DNA of 64,000 nt from Phlegmacium glaucopus (Eukaryota > Basidiomycota > Agaricomycetes > Agaricales > Cortinariaceae), in contig MU130558.1 of NCBI GenBank assembly GCA_015039465.1, positions 267,388 to 331,387 of the forward strand, given 5' to 3'. Under the pieces are notes generated by a model. The model was not told the origin of the DNA, did no database searches, and saw only the letters and a list, made by a program, of their open reading frames with translations. Positions 54,758 through 64,000 of this stretch are shown one piece after another; within the stretch, counting starts at the first letter, position 1; every line of letters starts with the position of its first letter. The position numbers and the translations under genes are program-made.

Positions 54758-55717
54758 GCTACCTTAACAAGTGTCTGCATGGCCTGTAATAGCTGGTACT
54801 AGGCAGGATGAGTGTATATCAATTAAATTTTGTGATATTTTATCATGACTTTGGCTGTCTTTCACTTTGAACTTTATAAAGACGAAGGCTTCTTTCTCAA
54901 GCTTTAATGGTAGAAGCATGTCTACGAAAGACTGCCAGGTCTTTTCTGAGAAAATGGACCTGGCTTTTGAAAGACAGATCAGCTTTTTGTATTTTAAGTC
55001 TTTCATGCACTTTACATCTTTGTGAAGACATGGAAAGACGCTGTGAAAGACCTCACACTTTTCCTGATGTGGCCTTCTGGGACCTAACAGTTCAGCAGTT
55101 CAGTTCAGTTCAAACTGCATGAACCATAAATCTCTAAATGCCTGAACCTGAACTGAACTGAACTGAATTATCAGTTCAGTTCAGTTCAGGTTCATGAGTC
55201 AGTTCTGAACTGAACTTTGGTAACCCTATATGGTATGGCGCACAGCCCTAGTTTCTGGATAGCTTCATTCAACTCCAAGTCCTATTTATAGGACTTGTTC
55301 TTTTATTGATCTGGATGGGCCAAAAATTTGGCTGGTGTAATGCTCAACTTTCTGGCAGACGCTGAATTCCGTGGAATTCACCATTCACCACGGCCATCAA
55401 ATTTCCAAGAGTACACCTTTTCGGACTTTCAACTATCACATGCAAATCCACTCAAAGCCAAACAAACTGGACATGCAGGCTCATATGCTTGACGTTTGCA
55501 AGAGAGGGCAAAATTTTGAGCAAATTTTGAGATAAAGAGAAAATTTTGCAATCTATATCTGTGTTTACTTTAAATAAAGTAGAATAAATGGACTCGTAAG
55601 TGCCATGCAAAGCAATGGCCCTCAAGCAATGTTATTCTCTAAGAGCTCGTATCTGGATTTTCAAACTCCCCTGGCTGTGCTTTCAAGTTGGGGCGCTGTC
55701 CCTTATAACGGGCGCTG
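54758..55717. other. Intergenic, with GTTCA repeats
   Basis: No frame was recognised. It contains the hairpin at 55143-55194, more GTTCAG repeats from 55090, and a short palindrome GAATTCCGTGGAATTC near 55364. It may hold old inverted-repeat elements. Confidence 0.5.
55143..55194. repeat. Perfect 24-bp inverted repeat of GTTCA units
   Basis: The arm 55143-55166 (TGAACCTGAACTGAACTG...) is exactly complementary to 55171-55194, with the 4-bp spacer ATTA. The arms are tandem TGAAC/GTTCA pentamers. Further GTTCAG copies flank it. Confidence 0.85.
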
Positions 55718-57449
55718 ATGACCACCACAACCTATCTCCCAACCACCCCACTCTATCTTCAAGATGCCTTTTTCGCAGGTGCCTCAAACATTGGCGGAGA
55801 ATTCAACGACATCAAAGGAAACCTCGCTGTTTTAGACCGAAGTCGCCATGAAATCATCGTCGATACCGGCAGTGTCCAGGGAGACAAGTTGATTAAAAAA
55901 TTGAACGAATCCGCAAGAATCCGTGAGCAATGGAACCGATCTCCCCCCAAGATTACTTGGCGATTCGTTGAAGGTGGTGGGTTCCCAGTACCTTGTGATG
56001 ATGAGGACGATTCGATGCAATCGACTGCATCTACATCGAAGGGCATGTCGATATCTTTGAACAATAATGAGACAAAAAGCATTTAACCTCTTTTCCAGAC
56101 GATCGGGAGGAAGAAGATCATACTGGACCTCCACCTCCTCAGCACCCACCCTTCATGCCACGGAATATTCTCAATGCGGGTGGTAACATCACCAATACAG
56201 ATCCCTTTAATATAAGGAACACCAATGTGAATGACGTTTTCAACGATAACTCCCAAACTTACTGTAAGTATGAAGTTTATATGCAACATCCAAATCTCTT
56301 ATTGAAATCCGCTGAGATCATGGCTCTACGCCTCCCACCAATCAAAGGCGACCTCGAAAGATGTCAATACATGAAGAAAGTACAATCCCCATTACTATTT
56401 CGTTGTTATATCTCACCATTATGTCTCTTGTAGAAGAGAAAGATCTTCAATCTAACAGTAGATCACCCGGAAACGGCGCCTGGCTCAATGGGTCAGCACA
56501 GGTACATTTTCAAGGCGGATTTCCACAACATATAAGGAATGGCATGGATTTTAATCTGCTACAGCACATGGATCCGAAAGTGCGTCGAGACTTTGACAAA
56601 CTCATGAAGTACACTCGCTTGCAGACCAAGTCGAACGCGGCCGGAAATAGCGAAGAAAACGACGAGTCAGATGACGATGGTCAGGATTCCTCGTCTCACA
56701 ACATGGAGTCTATAACTCCTAGGATGGCGAAATTATCAATAAACGATCATATGCCTTCGTCTACGCGCGAGTATTGTAAGTTTGAAATATATATGCAACA
56801 TCCAAGTCCCTTTTTTGAAATCCGTTAAGATCATGGTCCTGCGCCTCTCATCAATCAACGGCGTCCTCAAAATACGTCACTGGCTACTTCCTCGCTGAAT
56901 GATCATAATCCTTCGCCTACAATAAATCAAAAATCTCGCACCTATCTTTCCTTGTTAATGACCAAGTCCAATATTGCTCTGCAACCAACTACCCCTGAGG
57001 TGTATCATCCAATGGATTCCTCAAGCCCATCTTGCTTTCCCCCCTACAATGACGCTCTCCATCACTCTCACTCCAAACCGTCTATAGCTCCTCACATGAT
57101 GGAACCAGCTATGATCCAATTCCTTCTTCAACCAACGCAACAAGTCGAAGATAATGGGAATAACGTACTGAACAACCCGCCACCCGTATCGGCTCCTGGA
57201 TTCAACTTTCCGCCGTTGTCCAGCGGTGGTCCGATATCTGGCAGAACAATTAATGGAGATCTGACTAAATACGACGGTAGCTTCCATCAGACGAAGCTAA
57301 ATTCTTTCAATACAGAAAATAACACGACCAAGGGTTCATTCAACGACGACTCTGTAGTTCATTCCTCGGCAAAACGTCCGGGTCATTTTTTGTTTCTTGG
57401 TACTATACGTACCGTGACGTTACGATTCTTTCGATCTATGAAACCCTAA
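55718..57449 (+). CDS. Unknown spliced gene with duplicated exon-intron module
   Basis: Exon 1 starts at ATG 55718 (DAFFAGASNIGGEFNDIKGN, LDRSRHEIIVDTGSVQG), a start I have seen in uncharacterised agaric proteins. It ends at 55994 or somewhat later. Exon 2 starts at 56099 (DDREEEDHTGPPPP, FNIRNTNVNDVFNDNS) and ends at 56263. Introns 56264-56316 and 56776-56829 are both phase 1 and similar in sequence, each followed by an exon that starts with a YHG(S/P)-type segment and NQRRP. The last exon runs to a TGA-type end at 57449. The protein is Asn/Ser/Pro-rich, mostly disordered, and has no domain I know. Frame continuity across the two homologous introns supports it. Confidence 0.5.
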
Positions 57450-59518
57450 CCAGGAGCAAAAAAGGTTTTTTAGACGTGCACACGATTGTTTGGAGGCCTG
57501 TACTTGGGTTAATATACAGTTAATATAGATTTTTGTGCCTGGAGTGTAGAAAGTAAGCTAGGAATGCCCTTCTTGCAAGCTTTGGACAACAAACTCGGGT
57601 GGGGTAAGCTCAACTTTCAAGCATGATTATTTCACTTGCAGATAGCCTGACTTCTTTTTTTGTAGTATTTACATTCAGTGACAGTGAACACTCATGTGAC
57701 AGTGGTCATATCTTTGAGTGCAACGTCAACGAACCCACTTGTGGACGAGGTTCTTAGGATACTATGTTGATGGGTTTCCAAGGCCTATATACACCGTCTC
57801 CATACGCGTATGTTTCCGTTTGGTTGACTTTTCTCATACTTACTCACGATGTTTTCTTTCCCAGGTAGTCGCTGACTCGCTTTTGGCTCTTTTTACATTT
57901 GACACTAAGGCGCAACTACAGCTGCGACAGCATAACATGTTACGTTCAGATCGAACGGACGGGATTACATCGTCGAAACGCGCTGGAGAATGGCTGTTGG
58001 ACCTTTGTTTGGAGTGAATTTGTGTTGCTCTTGCAAGACATTAGCAACGATGGTATGTCTTCTTCCCCCCTAGATATCGAATCATGCCCAAGTTCCTACC
58101 ATCCAATTCTCTACCCTCACGCTATGTAAGGTCATATGTCAATGGCCCACCAACCAACCGCCGTCCTTTCTTACCACTCACATACTTCCAACATTAGCGT
58201 TGAAAGGTTGGCACTTCTCCTTTTACTCCTTCTGTGAGGATGTCAGCGAAGTTCCACTAGCCTGAGGAATGCGCACGATAATTGAGGACGCATCGTTTAG
58301 GGTGGTTGGGAGCAGCTGGAACGTTACCTTACTTGCCTCGAACTGCTCGCTATAGATGTGCGCAACTCCTTCAACTCACGGATTTCCGCAGAGAACCCAC
58401 TACTCTCATCCTTCTCAACTCGCTGACGTTGCGGTGCCTGAATAACCCTCATCATCGGTCATGGCACAGTCCATGTTCCTTCACCACAGTGTTCACTCGA
58501 CATCACCAGCGGAAGCAACAATCGAGTTGTCACGAAGCCGGGTTCTTGCTATCCCCCAATCCCAACCCAATCCGATCTGTCACCACCCAACATTGAAGCT
58601 TTGTGGATGGGTTGTATCGTGGTACTCAGCATTTCTCCAAGCGATCGCATGCCAATATGCGTGATAGATTACAAAGACCATCCAACTCCAAGTCGGTAGG
58701 CTTTCTCAACCAGATATCCACTCTGTTCTGATCACCTTTTTTTTCCCTTTTGCTGCTCCTCCGTATTTTTGTTCTCAGTTTTCGTGAGTTTCTCTTAATT
58801 ATTTTAATGACTGATTTATCTTATCTCAATCTCTTTTAGCTCTGTTAGCTTCGTATATCATAGATACACTCCGCTATCGTCCCACGCACCCCCCCCAATA
58901 GCCGCTCGCCCCGTCCAAGTCTCATTGCGCACGGCCTCATTCTGCCAATATTATCATCGTCCCACAACGACTACGAACTCCTACCCACTACCACTTTGCT
59001 CTAATGCATTATATCCAGCGATCCAATCTGCTTCCGTTATGAGTTCTCTAAGATATTCAGCCGCCGGCGGACTAAAAGACAGCCAGCGGTTGAAATCCAT
59101 ATACCCGCTTCTATTGTGACGAAGACGCCGAGAATTGAAATGTCGAGAACAAGAAGCAAGCAGAGTGAATTGCATTGAACACGCTCATCACGTACAGGTC
59201 AAAAGATCAGCGCCCAGCGCTGAGCGAATTAATATACCTAAAAGTACGTCATTCTTATCTCCAACTGTTTTCATTACTACTTTCTTCATCTTAAACGTTT
59301 GGGAACGTCGAGTCTTTTCATAAAAGATAACTTTCTGTCTTCATCTTGACCCTATCACTTGAATGACGATTTTTTTCTAATTTGTTAGAAAACTGGCTCA
59401 GAGTATTTTGATGTTCGCTTGTTCATTATTACGGCAACATATCCGATACATAATCGTGCATATGACCGACCCATAACCCACGTAACGCGTAACATGTCGT
59501 CCCACAATTCGACAGCAT
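57450..59518. other. Intergenic with a weak plus-strand coding patch
   Basis: At 57715-58017 a plus-strand frame (FDTKAQLQLRQHNMLRS, AGEWLLDLCLE) preceded by a possible GTATGT to CCCAG intron (57809-57863) could be an exon pair of an unrecognised gene. The rest, including the AT- and CT-rich 58700-58860, shows nothing. Confidence 0.3.
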
Positions 59519-59939
59519 TCAGCACAGGGATATATAACCACTCCAAGAAACATTTTTGCCGTTGGATAGTGCAATCCAGTCTCCATTGGTCAACTTGGCC
59601 CAGCCCCTGTATAACAGGATAATGTGAGCAACTCGCATACAATTGAACACGAGCGGGGACAACTTACGCATCACCATTGACGACAGTGGTATCGGTTCGT
59701 GTGTAACAGACCATCTCGATGTGTTTGCCTTTGGCGTATTGACCATTGGCGTTGCAGTTGATCCGCGGGCATGAGCGGTGGTTCAGGCCGTCAACCTCGA
59801 CCGTACCACCGATAGCACGTTTCTCAAGAGTGCGTCTGTAGGATGGGGGGGGAATGGATGCGGGTGCAGGCTCCGGTAGTGCCATAACGGATGTGGTAGT
59901 CAGAACGAGAGCGATCAATGGGACGAGAGAGAAAATCAT
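59519..59939 (-). CDS. Small secreted SH3-like protein
   Basis: Exons 59939-59668 and 59606-59519 with a 61-bp GT-AG intron give 119 residues. A signal peptide (MIFSLVPLIALVLTTT, cut near Ala20) is followed by a Pro-rich propeptide ending in a Kex2-type Lys40-Arg41 site. The mature part begins GGTVEVDGLNHRSCPRINC and continues with a TDTTVVNGDAGWAKLTNGDW pattern ending ISLC. This is a bacterial-type SH3 (SH3b) fold with four cysteines, probably two disulfides. Such proteins bind cell-wall material in some lineages; here the ligand is unknown. The start is the only ATG giving a signal peptide. No lesion was found. Confidence 0.82.
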
Positions 59940-61493
59940 CTCTGGTGAGCGTGGAAGTGGGTCTAGCTAGTACAAGGGGGGGGTGAAGAATACTCCGTGC
60001 TGAAGTCTAGTGCTTTTCGTTTGTTGGCTTTTATGCCTGGAACCGAATATGCCTGGATAAAATATAAACAGGATGCCGCAAAAATGATCAATCCTAAGTT
60101 TATATTGCCTCCCCACAACCAGTGCAAAGAAGCAAACGATGAACAAAAATTTGTTGGAAACCCTGAAGGTAACGAAATCTGGTATACTAGTAGTAAGCGG
60201 TCATGTACTTGATTATCAGATAGGATCTGTTCTAGACTTATTGACAAACGAGTGGGCTGTGGGCACAATGTGTAGAACAGTCAGATCTATGTCAAAGCGG
60301 AGTTTTGATTGATACGTACAACAAAAGCATGCATCTAGCGCCTTAATTTGCGACAGCGCCCGTTTCAGATCAAAGATATCATCTTTCTTGAATCAGAGAA
60401 TGCCCAGAAAGATACCACTGAAATATTAATGGAAAACCGTGTACTTCTTGAGGATCTTCCAGACAAATTATGATAAAACAAACAAAACGCAAAACTTGAA
60501 AAAGCTTGAAAGCTTGAACGTTTGAACGGTTTGAACAGGTTTGAACCCTTCATCCGCAAAAATGTAGTCGTCCCTTCATGCTTTTTGTCAACATTCCATC
60601 ACGAATTGATGGCATCATCAAAATGTCATCAAATAAAGAGTGACGCCAAGATTCTGTCGAGGGAAAGATGACCGGAATATCTTTGAACAATGGCTTGCTG
60701 TGATATGCGGCATCCTTAGACAAGTGGACGATCTTGATACGAGGCTAGCGGCATCCTTTAAAACCTGCCCTGTACACACCATCCAAACCAGTAACTTGAA
60801 GATACTCCATAGCTTTTTTCAGCAATTTTTCAGGCGATCAGCTGGAGTAACTAAGATCACCATTCAGATCACCAACAAATTTGATAACAGTCGACGCATA
60901 TATGAGTAGATCCTCCGGTTTTTTAACGAGAATAGCAAGATAGCATCCGAAGGCCATGGAGGTTTAACATCAGGCATGAAAACACAATGTTCTTCATACA
61001 GAGCTGACAAGCGAGTGTGAAAGAATTTATGGACATCATTTCCATGAGCTCGAAAATCCACCGGTAAGGAGACATTAGAAATCAAATTCTGCATGAGATG
61101 AATCACCAGTGGGATGGACGAGAAATGTTGGCTGGACGGCTGAGGCGGATATATTGCTTGGAATTGCTGTCGATCCGACTAGATCTGTAGTGACGGAAAC
61201 AAGTGAAAAGTAGCGGAAAAATAAGTTCAGAAACAGAGCTTAGACGAGTATGGGCGGGATTGGCGGTAAACCACAGATGGGCTTGATGGGACGTGAGCCC
61301 CAGTGAGAACGGGATCTGAGCCATTCTGAGGAACCGTGCAAGGATATGACCTGCGCCGGCATAGCCCGTGAATATCTGGTGCACGCCGTTTGAATCTGAG
61401 TTGGGCGTGAAATGATGACATCAAGTCTATTTTTATGCCGTGAAAATTTTTGAGATTGGTGGCGAACGTTCGAACTTTACAAAAAGCCTCAAA
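59940..61493. other. Intergenic between the SH3-like gene and the CACTA transposase
   Basis: About 1.55 kb. It includes the promoter of the minus-strand SH3-like gene and, at its right end, the leader of the transposase. A CACTA-type terminus was looked for and not found. Frames here look like chance openings. Confidence 0.45.
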
Positions 61494-64000
61494 ATGCAGT
61501 CTCGAACGCGACAAAAAGGACGTAGGATACCATGTACCTGTATTGACTGTAAAGGAGCCACCATGAGCGCAAGAACTGTCCGCCTGCACAATTCACGGCC
61601 TCGCTACGCTCCCACAGGGTCCGGATCCCAAGGAGGTTGGTGTCGATCAACTGTTCTTGGGCCCTTTGCTAACTTGATCTCGTTCCAGGACACAGATCTG
61701 ACTATGGCTCCACCGACGAACAATCCAATACTGACACCAGTGACTCTGAGATCAATGACATCAGTCCAGAAGTGCAAGGTAGGCCGTTGAAGAGGGCAAG
61801 AATATCACAGGGACTCGGAGATCTCTCAGTAAGTTAATACATATGTCTCGTAGATAGTTTCTATTTTGGAAGCACTATTTATTCGATATATTTACATAAA
61901 TCCTTCAACAGGAAGCTGACAAAACGAACAAAATACACACCACATTAATCAAGCAGGAAGACGGAAGTGATGATATGGAACTATATTTCGATGAACAAGT
62001 AAGAGATTGAGATCACCATCGTATCACAGTAAATCTAACAAAGGATTCAGGCAGCCTCACCGACGGAACAGACACCAGCTCCACCTCATGAGGAATTGGG
62101 ATACGATTCGGATAGCTCTGGGCCTCAGCATGACTGTGAAGCTCCCAGGGATAGCCCTGTCGATATAGAGCAACCTGGCGAGCAAGACGACGACAATATA
62201 CTTCAAGCTCAAGCCGAAATTTTATCCGCTCTTCTGGAGGATGAACCAAACCCTTTCAGCTTCCAGGATGACGACGAGGATGATTTTCCTGCTCTTGCAA
62301 AATCACGTATTGAACATGTCAAACTTGCCCAACAATTTATTGATGAGATCTCTGCTGCAACCCTTGACAATGGAAAGCTAGATGACGATGTTATTGTGCG
62401 CCTAAGGCATCCTGAGAAAGGCCCTGTAGATATCTCCAACCCCAATACCCGACTTGCCCTCGATCTATTCATGTCATGCGAGAATTCATCCCAGAAAACT
62501 TACACCTCTGTACGACAATCTATTTTGCGAAGGTTCCCCGAAACTACATTACTTTCCTATCACCTCGTCAACAAGCTTGTTGCTAAAATTGGTGGTGTGG
62601 TCTCAATAAGAGACGACATGTGCATAAACTCTTGTCATGCGTTTACGGGACCATTCGCATTGCTGGAGGCATGTTCTATTTGCTCGGAGCCTCGATACAG
62701 TGTAGTTCAATTTGGGCTTACCGGGCGTAAAGTACCACGGCAGCAGGCTTGCACGATCCCACTGGGGCCTCAAATTCAGGCATTGCGTCGATCCCCTCAG
62801 GGTGCTGAGGCAATGCGCTATCGAGACACAAAAACTCAATCAATACTCGAAGATCTGGATCCCACAAAAAATCTCCACCCAGACAGCTTTGTCTACGACG
62901 ATCTATTCTCTGGATCCGACCTTCTTGATCTTGCTGAAAATCTAAAGCTCACAAGTGACGACACCACAGTATCTTTCTCTTTTGATGGTGCGCAACTTCA
63001 TCAGAGCAAGAAATCGGACACTTGGATTGCTATATGGATTATAAATGACTATAGCCCTGCTGTCCGTTACAAGAAGAAACATGTACTTCCTGCACTCATT
63101 ATCCCAGGACCCAATAAACCCAAAAATCTTGATTCTTTCTTATTCCGAAGCTACCATCATGTTTCAGCCTTACAGCGAGAGAACAATGGAGCAGGGCTTC
63201 GTGTGTGGGATGGACTCAAGAATGAAATAGTCAACTCACGTCTGGTTGTCATTTTAAACACAGCAGACGCAGTGGCGCTAACTGAACTGGATGGCCGTGT
63301 TGGTCACCATGGCGCACAAGGTTGTAGGCTAGGATGCGATATGAAAGGAAGGCACAAGCCATCTAGCGGCCATTATTACGCTGCACATCTACGCCCAAAT
63401 GGGTATCCTGGTGATCACCCTGATATCGACATTAGAAATCTTAGCAAGCCTTCCCCTGAAATCTATGAGGCCCAGCTTTCAAAAGTTGTTCTTGCGACTG
63501 ATCAGGCTGATTATGAGAGAAAACGGAAGGAAACGGGGATCAGCAAACCATCCATCCTCAGTGGACTTGTCAGAAAGTTTACCCTACCTGTCCCGCTCTG
63601 TTTTTCAGTTGACCTTATGCATCTCCTATGCATTAATATCGGAGAACTCCTCATACCGCTCTGGCGTGGACAACTAAAGTGCGAATCAAATGATGATAAG
63701 GATACTTGGGATTGGGTAAAACTCATTGGTGATACATGGATTGAACATGGGAAGCTTGTTGCAGAAGCGACACAATATTTTCCTTCTTCTTTCCACAGGC
63801 CACCTCGAAATCCAGTAGAGAAGATATCAAGTGGCTACAAGGCAACAGAATATTACAACTATATTTTCGGGTTGGGACCTGGTTTTTTCAGGACAGTTTT
63901 ACCAAAAAAGTACTGGAAGAACTTCTGCAAACTTGTTCGTGGTGCACGGATTCTTATTCAGCGTCGCATCACTGGGGAACAGGTCCGGGAAGCCCATTCT
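61494..64000 (+). CDS. CACTA-type transposase (Tnp2 family), runs off the window
   Basis: Exons 61494-61635, 61689-61828, 61912-61998 and 62051 onward join in frame and remain open to the window end (773 residues so far). The N-terminus has a Cys cluster (PCTCIDC, Cys14, 16 and 19) and an acidic linker. The long last exon shows the landmarks of the Tnp2 transposases of agarics: DDMCINSCHAFTGPFA, ACSICSEPRY, VSFSFDGAQLHQSKKSD, ALIIPGPNKPKNLDSFLF, LNTADAVALTEL, VGHHGAQGCRLGC, ISKPSILSGL, CFSVDLMHLLCINIG, NPVEKISSGYKATEY. It would cut and paste a CACTA element; its terminal repeats are not visible here. No lesion was found, so this may be a live copy. Confidence 0.88.

Overview
The window reads as transposon-rich chromosomal DNA of a mushroom-forming fungus (Basidiomycota, Agaricomycetes). 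This rests on many 50-60 bp spliceosomal introns, a plavaka-type and a Tnp2 (CACTA) transposase, DIRS-like and several Ty3/gypsy retroelements, an NB-ARC/TPR protein of the type common in agarics, and sparse host genes between nested elements. No rRNA, tRNA or CRISPR array was seen.

Layout. 0.3-6.7 kb: a decayed LINE on the minus strand, cut by a solo LTR (family A) that itself carries a second LTR-like insertion. 6.8-8.8 kb: a transposon with 178-bp terminal inverted repeats holding broken CHAT-domain and integrase genes. 9.5-11.6 kb: an intact five-exon L-amino-acid oxidase gene. 12.5-18.5 kb: a DIRS-like tyrosine-recombinase retroelement that seems to have split an unknown minus-strand gene. 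18.8-19.2 kb: a possible small secreted protein. 21.4-23.7 kb: a broken NB-ARC/TPR gene whose 5' end runs into a minisatellite (23.9-24.7 kb). 24.8-30.4 kb: a plus-strand Ty3/gypsy element without visible LTRs.

30.4-40.1 kb is the most unusual stretch. Two related minus-strand Ty3/gypsy elements lie end to end: gypsy-1 (LTR family B) and, inserted in it, element X (LTR family A). Each carries, between pol and its 3' LTR and on the opposite strand, a four-exon gene for a protein with a Zn2Cys6-like cysteine cluster. The two genes differ in most of their sequence, yet both have an intron ending directly before the first cluster cysteine. A short hairpin with compensatory changes plus a polypurine tract recurs beside these genes.

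40.1-54.8 kb: a 779-bp inverted-repeat element rich in TCCGAG repeats; a complete but inactivated Tf1/sushi-like gypsy element (40.9-47.8 kb) whose LTR differences and stop codons look like CpG deamination; a plavaka transposase remnant cut by it; and a divergent broken coiled-coil gene hit by a family-A solo LTR and another LTR-like insert. 55.7-57.4 kb: an unknown spliced gene with an internal exon-intron duplication. 59.5-59.9 kb: a small secreted SH3-like protein. 61.5 kb to the window end: an open CACTA transposase gene that continues outside.

Genes that look intact are the oxidase, the SH3-like protein, the CACTA transposase (as far as visible) and the two antisense zinc-cluster genes. 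Exon boundaries were assigned by eye from splice signals and frame continuity, and family names come from recognised motifs, not from database searches.
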